Below, piece by piece: positions 55,022 to 63,467 of a DNA stretch of 64,000 nucleotides; position 1 is the stretch's first letter, and every line of letters starts with the position of its first letter. Location: positions 1-64,000 of the forward strand of contig JAIXPH010000062.1 of the NCBI GenBank assembly GCA_027486345.1, given 5' to 3'. Position numbers and translations under genes: made by a program. The DNA is from Paracoccaceae bacterium (GTDB lineage Bacteria; Pseudomonadota; Alphaproteobacteria; Rhodobacterales; Rhodobacteraceae). The notes under the pieces were generated by a model, which did no database searches, was not told where the DNA came from, and saw only the letters and a list, made by a program, of their open reading frames with translations.

Positions 55022-57202
55022 ATGAAACGGCTTCTGATCTCGACCACGGCCCTGTCGGTGGCGCTGAGTTCGGTCACGCCCTTCCCGCTGTTTGCCCAGA
55101 CCGTGGCAGAGGACGGCAGCATCATCGCTGAGGACGGCACGATCCTGTGCCTGAACACGGCGGAAAATGTCTGCGACATCGCCAATTTCACCACGGGCGT
55201 GGACCCCGCCGCCGCCGCCGCCGAGGCGGAAGCCGCAGCGGCAGCGCAAGCCCAAGCCGAGGCAGAAGCCGCGGCAGCGCAGGCAGCGGCAGAGCCACAA
55301 GCGGCAGCGGATGCAGCAGCAGCGCAGGCAGCGGCAGAGGCCCAAGCGGCAGCGGATGCAGCAACAGCGCAGGCAGCGGCAGAGGCCCAAGCGGCAGCCG
55401 ATGCGGCAGCAGCGCAAGCGGCGGCAGAGGCCCAAGCGGCAGCGGATGCGGCAGCAGCGCAAGCGGCGGCAGAGGCCCAAGCGGCAGCCGATGCGGCAGC
55501 GGCACAGGCGGCGGCAGACGAGCAAGCGGCAGCCGACGCAGCAGCGGCACAGGCGGCAGCTGAGGCCCAAGCGGCAGCCGACGCAGCGGCAGCGCAGGCC
55601 GCAGCGGATGAACAGGCGGCAGCCGACGCAGCGGCAGCGCAGGCCGCAGCGGATGAACAGGCGGCAGCCGATGCCGCAGCGGCACAAGCGGCAGCGGATG
55701 CACAGGCGGCAGCCGATGCAGCAGCAGCGCAAGCCGCAGCGGATGAACAGGCGGCACCCGATGCGGCAGCAGCGCAAGCCGCAGCCGACGAACAGGCGGC
55801 AGCCGATGCAGGAGCGACACAAGCGGCAGCCGACGAACAGGCGGCAGCCGACGCGGCAGCCGCGCAGGCAACAGCGGATGCCCAAGCCGCAGAGGCCGCC
55901 GTTCCCACCGAACCCGTCGTGGTGCCCGAAGCGGTGCCCGAAGACCAGATCGAGGTCGCTGCCCCCACTGAGACGGCCGTGGATGCCTTGACCACCCTCT
56001 TGGCCGCCCCCGAGGCCGTGGCCGAGCCACTCCCCGCGACGGACGGCACCACCGATCCCGCCGCAGCGGCCCCGACGGTGGCCGAGGTTGCCCCGGTTGC
56101 GGCGGCGGCGGCGCTGGCGCTGGTTCCCGCCCCGGCCGAGGGCACGCCCCCCGCACCGCCCACCCCGATCGCCGATCTGCCGCCGCCCCCGGCCATGGTG
56201 CAAAACGTCACGATCCAGACCGTGACGCAGGAAACCGCCCGCTCTTCGGCCGAGGAATTTGCAACCTCTGCCCGCGAGGGCGACACGCGCGATGACCGCA
56301 AGGGCCTGTCCAATCTGGAAAAGGCCGGGCTTGTGGCCTTGGGTGCCGTAGCCGTAGGCATGATCATCAATTCGGCCAACAAGGACCGCGTGGTGTCAAA
56401 CTCGGGTGACCGCGTGGTGGTGGAGCGCGGCACCGGCAACTATGTCGTCTACAAGGATGACGACGCCCTGCTGCGCCAGCCCGGATCGACCGTGCGGACC
56501 GAGACGTTCAACGATGGCTCGACCCGGACCATCGTGCAGCGCGCCGATGGCACGCAGATCGCCACCATTCGCGATGCCACGGGCCGCGTGCTGCGCCGGT
56601 CGGCCTATGACCTGCGCGGGCAGGAAATCCTGCTGGTCGATGACCTGCAACCGGAGCGTCGGGTGGATGTCTCGACCCTGCCGCCGCCGCGCGCGCGGGT
56701 GATCTCTATCTCGGGGTCCGAAGAAGATGCGATGCTGCGCGCCCGCATGGCGGCGCTGGACGCCGAGGAACTGGGCCGCACCTTCTCGCTGCGCCAGATC
56801 CGCGAGATCCCGCAGGTGCGCCAGTTGGCGGCGACGGTGGATGTGAACAACATCACCTTCGACAGCGGCTCGGCGGCGATCAAGGCGACCGAGGCCGAGG
56901 AATTGGCGGCACTGGGGCGGTTCATGACCTCGCTCATCGCCGACAATCCGGGTGAGGTGTTCCTGATCGAAGGGCACACCGACGCGGTGGGCTCGGCTGC
57001 GTCAAACCTTGCGCTGTCGGACCGTCGCGCGGAATCGGTGGCGCTGGCGATGACCGAGTATTTCGGCGTGCCGCCGGAGAACATGATCGTGCAGGGCTAT
57101 GGCGAATCGGAACTGCGGGTGAACACCCAAGGCGACGAGCGCCAGAACCGCCGTGTCGCGGTGCGCATCATCACCCCGCTGCTGCGCACGGCGGCAAACT
57201 GA
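55022..57202 (+). CDS. OmpA-family outer-membrane protein with long Ala-rich repeats
   Basis: This 726-residue protein has a signal peptide (residues 1-25, ending FPLFA), an Ala-rich stretch (about 60-290) of 15-residue repeats, a Pro/Ala linker (to about 400), a hydrophobic segment (about 434-450, LVALGAVAVGMII), a beta-rich part and a C-terminal OmpA domain (about 600-726). The peptidoglycan motif is EGHTDAVGSAASNLALSDRRAE, given in short as GHTDAVGS and LSDRRAESV. It probably ties the outer membrane to the wall. The repeats recall the TolA helix. I chose the ATG at 55022. Confidence 0.9.
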   Translation: MKRLLISTTALSVALSSVTPFPLFAQTVAEDGSIIAEDGTILCLNTAENVCDIANFTTGVDPAAAAAEAEAAAAAQAQAEAEAAAAQAAAEPQAAADAAAAQAAAEAQAAADAATAQAAAEAQAAADAAAAQAAAEAQAAADAAAAQAAAEAQAAADAAAAQAAADEQAAADAAAAQAAAEAQAAADAAAAQAAADEQAAADAAAAQAAADEQAAADAAAAQAAADAQAAADAAAAQAAADEQAAPDAAAAQAAADEQAAADAGATQAAADEQAAADAAAAQATADAQAAEAAVPTEPVVVPEAVPEDQIEVAAPTETAVDALTTLLAAPEAVAEPLPATDGTTDPAAAAPTVAEVAPVAAAAALALVPAPAEGTPPAPPTPIADLPPPPAMVQNVTIQTVTQETARSSAEEFATSAREGDTRDDRKGLSNLEKAGLVALGAVAVGMIINSANKDRVVSNSGDRVVVERGTGNYVVYKDDDALLRQPGSTVRTETFNDGSTRTIVQRADGTQIATIRDATGRVLRRSAYDLRGQEILLVDDLQPERRVDVSTLPPPRARVISISGSEEDAMLRARMAALDAEELGRTFSLRQIREIPQVRQLAATVDVNNITFDSGSAAIKATEAEELAALGRFMTSLIADNPGEVFLIEGHTDAVGSAASNLALSDRRAESVALAMTEYFGVPPENMIVQGYGESELRVNTQGDERQNRRVAVRIITPLLRTAAN
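55292..55876 (+). repeat. Tandem 45-bp repeats inside the OmpA gene
   Basis: Thirteen units of 15 codons encode residues 91-285 with the consensus (E/D)(A/E)QAAADAAAAQAAA. The DNA copies differ at many third positions, so the array is old or under protein-level selection. The helix would be near 30 nm if continuous (inference). Confidence 0.9.
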
Positions 57203-57216
57203 CCCAAAGGGTGGGG

Positions 57217-57337
57217 TGCCCCTCACCCCGGCCCTCTCCCCCAAGGGGAGAGGGGGCGAAGACCGGAGGTGTCGCGCCCTTGGCCGGTCGGGCGCCATCC
57301 CCTCTCCCCTCCGGGGGAGAGGGTCAGGGTGAGGGGG
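57217..57337. repeat. Paired inverted REP-like palindromes (BIME-like)
   Basis: Unit 1 is CCCCTCACCCCGG plus the hairpin CCCTCTCCCC/GGGGAGAGGG (57231-57253). Unit 2 is the hairpin (57299-57322) plus TCAGGGTGAGGGGG. The units face each other, as in REP pairs. A single copy lies at 27748. They separate the OmpA and XdhC genes and may also stop transcription. Confidence 0.85.
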
Positions 57338-57436
57338 CAGGTCCCCATGATCGGCCAACCTGCCCCCTGCCACCTTTTGCCAGTGGCACCTCACCCGCCC
57401 TTGGCGCATGATCGGCCCTGAGGAATGGAGGCCCCC

Positions 57437-58426
57437 ATGCAGCGCGACATCAGCGACAGCATCCCCGAAATCGCACTCGACTGGCACCGCCAGGGCAAGG
57501 GCGCGGCCTTGGCCACGGTGGTGGAGACCTGGGGCTCTGCCCCGCGTCAGGCCGGCAGCCAACTCGCCATCTCCGGCACTGGCGAGATCATGGGCTCGGT
57601 CTCCGGCGGCTGTGTCGAAGGGGCCGTGGTGACCGAGGCTCTGGCGGCGCTTGAGGACGGCAGGCCGCGGCTCTTGACCTTCGGGGTCAGTGACGAGTCG
57701 GCCTTTGCCGTCGGTCTGGCCTGTGGCGGCACCATCCGCATCCTCGTGGAACCGGTGGGGGATGTCGCCCCCGCGCTGGCCGTGCAGGATCTGGACCGCA
57801 TCGTCGCGGCCCGCGCCGCACGCCAGGCCGTGGCACTGGCGGTCACCCTGTCCGACTGGTCGCGCCGTCTGCTGTCGCCCGGCGATGATGCCGCCGCCGA
57901 CGCGCGCTTTCGCATGGACCGGTCGGGCTGCGAGGAGGATGGCCGCTTCATCGCCATCCACAACCCGCCGCTGCGGCTGGTGATCGTGGGCGCGGTGCAT
58001 ATCGCGCAGGCGCTGGTCGGCATCGCCCGGACCTGTGGCTATGATCCCGTGATCATCGACCCGCGCTCCGCCTTCGGCTCCGCGGCGCGGTTCCCCGGTG
58101 AAACGCTGATCGAGGACTGGCCCGACGAGGCGCTGGAGGCGTTGGCCCCCGATGCGCGCACCGCTATCGTGACGCTGACGCATGACCCCAAGCTCGACGA
58201 TCCCGCGATCCGGTTCGCGCTGCGGTCGCAGGCCTTTTATCTGGGGTGTCTCGGTTCCGCCAAGACCCATGCCAAACGGGTGGAGCGTCTGCGCGCTGCG
58301 GGGTTCTCAGAGCCAGAGATCGCCCGCATCCACGCGCCGGTCGGGTTGGACATCGGCGCGAAAACCCCGGCCGAGATTGCCGTGTCGGTCATGGCGCAGA
58401 TCACCCATGCCCTGAGGAAGGGCTGA
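57437..58426 (+). CDS. XdhC/CoxI family Mo-cofactor chaperone
   Basis: XdhC proteins bind and sulfurate molybdenum cofactor for insertion into xanthine dehydrogenase-type hydroxylases. The 329-residue protein has the N-terminal motifs TWGSAPRQAG and MGSVSGGCVEGAV with a conserved Cys, and a C-terminal Rossmann part (LRLVIVGAVHIAQAL, YLGCLGSAKTHAKRV). I chose the ATG at 57437, five bases after GGAGG. Its stop overlaps the next start (TGATG). The nearest CoxE-like gene is 2.6 kb upstream. Confidence 0.92.
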   Translation: MQRDISDSIPEIALDWHRQGKGAALATVVETWGSAPRQAGSQLAISGTGEIMGSVSGGCVEGAVVTEALAALEDGRPRLLTFGVSDESAFAVGLACGGTIRILVEPVGDVAPALAVQDLDRIVAARAARQAVALAVTLSDWSRRLLSPGDDAAADARFRMDRSGCEEDGRFIAIHNPPLRLVIVGAVHIAQALVGIARTCGYDPVIIDPRSAFGSAARFPGETLIEDWPDEALEALAPDARTAIVTLTHDPKLDDPAIRFALRSQAFYLGCLGSAKTHAKRVERLRAAGFSEPEIARIHAPVGLDIGAKTPAEIAVSVMAQITHALRKG

Positions 58427-59487
58427 TGTTTTTCGGCGAGGTTCCGGTGGGTCAGGCCGAAGGGGCGATCCTTGCCCATTCGGAAACGGCAGGGGGGCGG
58501 GTGCTGAAGAAAGGCACGGTCCTGACCGCCGCCGATGTGGCCGCGCTGGCGCTGGATCTGTCGCAAGTGACGGTGGCGCGGCTGGACCCCGGCGATGTCG
58601 GCGAGGATGCCGCTGCGGCGGCGCTGGCCGCCGCCTTGGTGCCCGACCCCGTGGCGCAGGGCCTGACGCTGAGCACCGCTTTCACGGGACGGGTCAATCT
58701 GAACGCCGCAGGGCCGGGGATCGTGGAGATCGACGCGGATGCCATCCTTTCGCTGAACCGCATCGACCCCGCGATCACCCTGGCCACCTTGCCGCCATGG
58801 CAGCGGGTGACGGCTGGCACGCTGGCGGGGACGGTCAAGATCATCGCCTATGCCGTGGGGGGCGCAGCCTTGGCGCGGGCCTGTGCCGTGGCACGGGGCG
58901 CGATCCGCATCCGCCCCGTGGCGCTGCGCGATGCCGGGCTGATCCTGACACGCGTGGCCGGGCAGGATGACAAGCTGATCCGCAAGGGCGCCGAGGCGGT
59001 CGAGGCGCGGCTGACCGCGCTTGGCATGTGCTTGGCGGGGGTAGAGGTCGTGGCCCATGACGCCGGCGCGATTGCCGGGGCGCTGGGGCGTTTGCCGGGA
59101 GAGATGGCCTTGATCCTGACCGCCTCGGCCACCTCGGACCTGATGGACACGGCCCCGCAGGGGCTGCGGCTTGCGGGGGGGACGGTGACGCGCTTTGGCA
59201 TGCCGGTCGATCCGGGCAACCTGCTGTTTCATGGCGATCTGGGCGGACGTCCGGTGATCGGCCTGCCGGGCTGCGCGCGCTCGCCTGCGCTGAACGGGGC
59301 GGATTGGGTGCTGGAACGGCTGGCCTGTGGCGTGGCGGTGACGGCGGATGACATCGCGCAGATGGGGGTGGGGGGGCTGTTGAAGGAAATCCCGCTCCGC
59401 CCGCAATTGCGCGAACCGAGGAAACGCGACGGGGCAACGCCCGGCGATGTCACGGCCAAGATGCCGGACGATCCGGCCGGGCTGTAA
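58426..59487 (+). CDS. Molybdopterin-binding protein, MoeA-like
   Basis: This 353-residue protein has the MoeA/MoCF-like order: an N-terminal part (VPVGQAEGAILAHS), then a MoCF domain with GTVKIIAYAVGG and IAGALGRLPGEMALILTASAT and a C-terminal GLPGCARSPALNGAD. The last is a variant of the MoeA GLPGNP site. It probably handles molybdenum cofactor for the same hydroxylase that XdhC serves. Its start shares one base with the XdhC stop. No hydroxylase structural genes are in the window. Confidence 0.88.
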   Translation: MFFGEVPVGQAEGAILAHSETAGGRVLKKGTVLTAADVAALALDLSQVTVARLDPGDVGEDAAAAALAAALVPDPVAQGLTLSTAFTGRVNLNAAGPGIVEIDADAILSLNRIDPAITLATLPPWQRVTAGTLAGTVKIIAYAVGGAALARACAVARGAIRIRPVALRDAGLILTRVAGQDDKLIRKGAEAVEARLTALGMCLAGVEVVAHDAGAIAGALGRLPGEMALILTASATSDLMDTAPQGLRLAGGTVTRFGMPVDPGNLLFHGDLGGRPVIGLPGCARSPALNGADWVLERLACGVAVTADDIAQMGVGGLLKEIPLRPQLREPRKRDGATPGDVTAKMPDDPAGL

Positions 59488-59702
59488 GCGTTTGGAAGTG
59501 ACCTTGCCCGTCCGGTGCGGAGGGGGCGGTTTTGCGGGGCGTTGGAACCGGACCTGGCCAGGATCGCGCGTTGCAGCCGGATGGGGTCCTGTCCCATGGG
59601 TTTGCCGCGCACAAGGCAAACAGGTCATCTGCGCCGCGTCCTGTGCCATGATCCACCCGACGGGCCGTTGCCGCACATGGTGGAAGGGATATGCACAGTG
59701 CA

Positions 59703-59742
59703 GACCATGCGGCGCAGAGGGCGCGCCGCATGGTCCGTTTTC
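59703..59742. terminator. Hairpin between convergent genes
   Basis: A perfect 13-bp stem (59703-59715 with 59723-59735) is followed on the plus strand by CGTTTTC. It lies 215 bp past the MoeA-like stop and 13 bp beyond the methyltransferase stop, so it may end either transcript. The rest of 59488-59747 shows nothing else. Confidence 0.6.
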
Positions 59743-59747
59743 AGCTA

Positions 59748-60728
59748 TCAGCCGCGCCCGCGACGACCGCCGCGACGGCCCCCGGCGGCCTGCGAGGCGG
59801 CGGCAGAGGCTTCGGCAAAGCTCAGGCCGCCTTCGACGGCCTCGACCACTTTGGCAAAGCGGATCCATTCGCCGCTGTTCTCGTCATGGTTCATCAGCAG
59901 GTTGGCGGCGCGGATCGCCTCCATCTCCACCTGACGGACGGGGTTCATGATGGCGGAGGTCATGCCCGCGCCGATCGCCATCGGCAGGAAGGCCGCGTTG
60001 ACGCCATGGCGCTGGGGCAGGCCAAAGCTGATGTTGGACGCGCCACAGGTGGTGTTGACGCCCAGTTCCTCGCGCAGGCGGCGGACCAGCGCAAAGACCT
60101 GCTGCCCGGCCGAGGCCATCGCGCCAATCGGCATCACCAGCGGGTCCACCACGATGTCATGCGCCGGGATGCCGTAGTCAGCCGCACGTTCGACGATCTT
60201 CTTTGCCACGGCAAAGCGGACATCCGGATCGGGCGAAATGCCGGTGTCGTCGTTCGAGATCGCCACGACCGGCACATTGTATTTCTTGACCAGCGGCAGG
60301 ACGAGTTCCATCCGCTCTTCCTCGCCGGTGACCGAGTTCAACAGGGGACGGCCCTCAGCGGCCATCAGACCGGCTTCCAGCGCACCCGGAACCGACGAGT
60401 CGATGCACAAAGGCACATCGACCACGCCCTGCACCATCTCGATCAGCGCCTTCATCAGGGGCGGTTCGACAAAGTTGTTGTCGGCATAGCGCGGGTCAGC
60501 CGCCATGCGATTGGTGAACACCGCGCCCGAGTTGATGTCCAGCACGGTCGCGCCACAGGCCACCTGTTCCAGCGCGTCCTTCAGCACGGTGTCGTAGTTT
60601 TCCATCTCCAGTTCGGCCGCGAGCTTCTTGCGGCCGGTGGGGTTGATCCGCTCCCCGATCACGCAGAAGGGTTCGTCAAAGCCGATGACGACGGTTTTTG
60701 TTTTGGATTCCAGTACGGTGCGGGTCAT
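59748..60728 (-). CDS. Methyltetrahydrofolate:corrinoid methyltransferase (split MetH pterin-binding subunit)
   Basis: This 326-residue protein is a free-standing pterin-binding domain like the middle part of MetH. Motifs are VIGERINPTGRKKLA, TVLDINSGAVF, PLCIDSSVPGALEAG and VVAISNDDTG. It should pass methyl groups from methyl-THF to a separate cobalamin protein, which is not in the window. In Phaeobacter inhibens a three-part split methionine synthase of this kind has been described genetically, as I recall. The C-terminus reads GGRRGGRRGRG. A MetF-like reductase gene ends 15 bp upstream. Confidence 0.92.
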   Translation of the reverse strand: MTRTVLESKTKTVVIGFDEPFCVIGERINPTGRKKLAAELEMENYDTVLKDALEQVACGATVLDINSGAVFTNRMAADPRYADNNFVEPPLMKALIEMVQGVVDVPLCIDSSVPGALEAGLMAAEGRPLLNSVTGEEERMELVLPLVKKYNVPVVAISNDDTGISPDPDVRFAVAKKIVERAADYGIPAHDIVVDPLVMPIGAMASAGQQVFALVRRLREELGVNTTCGASNISFGLPQRHGVNAAFLPMAIGAGMTSAIMNPVRQVEMEAIRAANLLMNHDENSGEWIRFAKVVEAVEGGLSFAEASAAASQAAGGRRGGRRGRG

Positions 60729-60743
60729 TCTTGAACCTATTTC

Positions 60744-61670
60744 TCAGGCGGTTGCGGCAGCCGGGACGCCCGAGGCGCCGCCGTTTTCGGTGACCCATTG
60801 GGCATTGGTCTTGATGCCGCCCAAGGGGAAGAAATGGACCTGTTCGATGCCGAAGCCCGGATTGGCGGCCTTGTGCGCGGCCAGTTCGGCCACGAATTCG
60901 GTCGGCTCATAGGGCAGCAGCAGCTTGGTCACATCCATCGCGCGCTTTTGCAGCACGCGCAGGGATGGGCCGACGCCACAGGCGATGGCGAATTTGATCA
61001 GGGTTTGCAGCTTGGCCGGACCTGCCACACCGATATGGACGGGCAGGTTGACGCCTTCGGCGCGCAGGCGGTCCACCCATGCGATGACGGGGGCGGCCTC
61101 AAAGCAGAATTGCGTGGCCATGGCCATCTTCGCATCGGTGCGTTCGGCAAAGGCCGATTTCCAGCGCGCAGCCTCCATCACGGCCCGGTCGGAGCCATCG
61201 GGATCGATGTCCTTGTTGCCTTCGGGGTGGCCTGCGACATGCAGGCGGTCAAAGCCGTCAAAGGCGCCGGATTCGATCAGTTGCATCGAATTGTCGTAAT
61301 CCCCCGCGGGCTGCGGCACGCCGCCACCCAGTAGCAGGGCCTGTTTCACATCGGCCTCGCCCTTGTAGCGGGCGACCCAATCCAGAAGCGTCGCCTTGTC
61401 CTTGATGATGCGCGCCGGGAAGTGCGGCATCACCGGGAAGCCTTCGGCATTCAGGCGCTTGGCGGTGGCAACCATATCCTCAATGGGGGTGCCGTCGATA
61501 TGGGCGATATAGACCCGGGTGCCGCGCGGCAGGAGGGTGCGGAAATCCCCGACCTTCTCGGCGGTGCGGGGCATCACCTCGATGGAATAGCCCGACAGGA
61601 ACGCCTCCACCTCGGTGTTGACGGTGGCGGAGGGGGCGGCTGCCTCGCGGCGGAAGTTGAACAGGGCCAT
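60744..61670 (-). CDS. Methylenetetrahydrofolate reductase-like protein
   Basis: This 308-residue protein resembles MetF and would reduce methylene-THF to methyl-THF, the substrate of the next gene's product. Marks are VYIAHIDGTPIEDMVATAKRL, ALLLGGG at the FAD site, and VAGHPEGNKDID. It is divergent from E. coli MetF, and the exact cofactor is not readable. It follows AAGGAGC, lies 53 bp after the small conserved gene, and is in one operon with the methyltransferase. Confidence 0.9.
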   Translation of the reverse strand: MALFNFRREAAAPSATVNTEVEAFLSGYSIEVMPRTAEKVGDFRTLLPRGTRVYIAHIDGTPIEDMVATAKRLNAEGFPVMPHFPARIIKDKATLLDWVARYKGEADVKQALLLGGGVPQPAGDYDNSMQLIESGAFDGFDRLHVAGHPEGNKDIDPDGSDRAVMEAARWKSAFAERTDAKMAMATQFCFEAAPVIAWVDRLRAEGVNLPVHIGVAGPAKLQTLIKFAIACGVGPSLRVLQKRAMDVTKLLLPYEPTEFVAELAAHKAANPGFGIEQVHFFPLGGIKTNAQWVTENGGASGVPAAATA

Positions 61671-61723
61671 AGGTCGCTCCTTGGGCGGTTTGGGGGCGGT
61701 TTGGGGGCGCTATCTGGCCGGGA

Positions 61724-62029
61724 TCAGGCCTTTGCGGCCCATCCGTCGGCGTCGATCAGCGCCTTGAGGCGCGCGGTGTCATACTCGGCTTCCAGACGGT
61801 CCGCCTCGGCGCGGGCGATCTGGTCGGGGTCGCCCTCCACCTCATAGGGGGCGGCTTTGCGCCATTCGGCAAGGTAGCTGTCGGTGTCGCGTGCGCCCAC
61901 TTTCATGGCGCAGCGGTCGATGGCCTGCTCGAAGCGTTCGGTCAGTTGGACCTTGGACCCACGCCGTCCCTTGCCCACGATGACCTGCGCCGGAATATCG
62001 CGCCAAAAGACCACGGTAACATCAGCCAT
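61724..62029 (-). CDS. Small conserved protein (virulence-factor family by name)
   Basis: This 101-residue protein matches a small conserved family that databases call virulence factor. It starts ADVTVVFWRDIPAQVIVGKG and contains EWRKAAPYEVEGDP. The name has no functional basis known to me. In Rhodobacterales it recurs beside the MetF-like and methyltransferase genes, so a part in corrinoid or folate methyl transfer is likely (inference). It is the first gene of this three-gene operon. The start at 62029 is chosen by family length. Confidence 0.82.
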   Translation of the reverse strand: MADVTVVFWRDIPAQVIVGKGRRGSKVQLTERFEQAIDRCAMKVGARDTDSYLAEWRKAAPYEVEGDPDQIARAEADRLEAEYDTARLKALIDADGWAAKA

Positions 62030-62327
62030 CCGATTCCCCCTTGCACTGCTGCCTTCGTTGATAGCGCCAGTCTGCGACAGCCGGAGTCGGTTTTCGACAT
62101 GGCGCAGGCGGAAGGCGACCCCGCCGCCCTGTCCACCCACCTAGCGCATCGCAGGGCCCCGCGCGACGGGCGCAAATGGAAAAATCTTCAACTCTGACTT
62201 GAAGTGGACGGAGGGTGGGGGGAGGACAAGACCTCCCCCCGCACCCCCCACCCGTTCCCGGACTTCTTCGCTTGCGTCAGGGGGGCAGGGCGGATACCGT
62301 TAACGCAACCACACATGGAGGGCGGTC
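62030..62327. other. Divergent promoter region before ppx
   Basis: This 298-bp interval holds promoters for the methyl-transfer operon and ppx. It contains a hairpin GGGGGGAGG/CCTCCCCCC (62217-62240) and a smaller CTTCAA/TTGAAG inverted repeat (62186-62204). I see no gene in it. Confidence 0.5.
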
Positions 62328-63467
62328 ATGACGCCCGAGCGTCCCCGGGGGGCGGACGCGATCCCTGCGCCTCGCGCCACGGCTGATCCCGGGCGCGCGC
62401 CGGTCGAACCGTCTGCTTCCCCCCCGCCGGAGCAGGCGCTGCTGTATGCGGCGCTTGATCTCGGCACAAACAGTTGCCGGATGCTGATTGCCCAACCGAA
62501 GGGCAGTCAGTTTCAGGTCGTGGACAGTTTTTCCAAGACTGTCCAACTCGGCGTGGGGCTTGAAGCCTCGGGCCGGTTGTCGCGTGCGTCGATGTCGCGG
62601 ACGGTGCAGGCGCTGCGGATCTGTCAGAAGAAAATCGAAAAGCACGGCGTGCGCCGGATGCGTCTGGTGGCGACCGAAGCCTGCCGCCGCGCGCGCAACG
62701 CGAAGGAATTCATCCGTCAGGTCCGGCGCGAAACCGGCCTGTCGCTGGAAATCATCGCGACAGAGGAAGAAGCGCAGTTGGCCGTCATCTCTTGCGCGCC
62801 CTTGGTCAGCCCGCGCACCGAACAGCTTTTGGTGGTGGATATCGGCGGCGGGTCGACGGAACTGGTCTGGATCGACCTGTCCCGCGTGCCACCCGAGGAA
62901 CGCCCGCGCGCCATCATGCGCCTGCATCGCGGCTTTCATGCCCAAGCCGAGCATGAGGCGCGGGTGGTGGACTGGATTTCCGTCCCCCTCGGCGTGGCCA
63001 CGCTGAAAGACCAGTTCGCCGATGTCGAGGATGACGCCGCGCGCTTTGCCCTGATGTCGTGGTTCTTTGAGGAAAACCTGTCCAGCTTTTCGCCCTACAA
63101 CCGCGAGAACCCGCGTGAAGGGTTCCAGATCATCGGCACCTCGGGCACGGTCACCACGGTGGCGGCGAGTTACCTGAACCTGCGCCGCTATGACCGGACC
63201 AAGGTGGACGGGTTGCAGATGACCTCGGACCAGATCGACCATGTGATCCGCGATTACCTGTCGCTCGGCCCCGAAGGACGCCGCACCGATCCACGCATCG
63301 GACGCGACCGACATTCGCTGATCATGTCCGGGGCGGCTATCCTTCAGGCGCTGATGCGGATATGGCCGACGGATCGCCTGAGCGTGGCCGACCGTGGCCT
63401 GCGCGAGGGGCTCTTATATGCACAGATGAGCGCCGATGGCGTTCTGGAAGACGGACCATTCGCATGA
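62328..63467 (+). CDS. ppx: Ppx/GppA phosphatase (exopolyphosphatase)
   Basis: This 379-residue ASKHA-fold enzyme cuts phosphate from polyphosphate or converts pppGpp to ppGpp. The phosphate loops [14 protein letters not shown] and [14 protein letters not shown] and the catalytic Glu region [10 protein letters not shown] are intact. The first 37 residues are a Pro-rich extension. The short length lacks the C-terminal HD-like domain of E. coli Ppx. GGAGG precedes the start. The stop overlaps rlmE by ATGA, and this pair is common in alphaproteobacteria. Confidence 0.93.
   Translation: MTPERPRGADAIPAPRATADPGRAPVEPSASPPPEQALLYAALDLGTNSCRMLIAQPKGSQFQVVDSFSKTVQLGVGLEASGRLSRASMSRTVQALRICQKKIEKHGVRRMRLVATEACRRARNAKEFIRQVRRETGLSLEIIATEEEAQLAVISCAPLVSPRTEQLLVVDIGGGSTELVWIDLSRVPPEERPRAIMRLHRGFHAQAEHEARVVDWISVPLGVATLKDQFADVEDDAARFALMSWFFEENLSSFSPYNRENPREGFQIIGTSGTVTTVAASYLNLRRYDRTKVDGLQMTSDQIDHVIRDYLSLGPEGRRTDPRIGRDRHSLIMSGAAILQALMRIWPTDRLSVADRGLREGLLYAQMSADGVLEDGPFA

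Noticed and set aside
55292-55876. CRISPR-like periodic repeats
   Set aside because: The 45-bp period is in frame inside a coding sequence, with no spacers and no cas genes.
54920-56203. A Cys-rich repetitive minus-strand frame
   Set aside because: It is the complement of the Ala-rich repeats of the OmpA gene; the Cys/Arg/Gly pattern follows from GCA/GCG codons read backwards.
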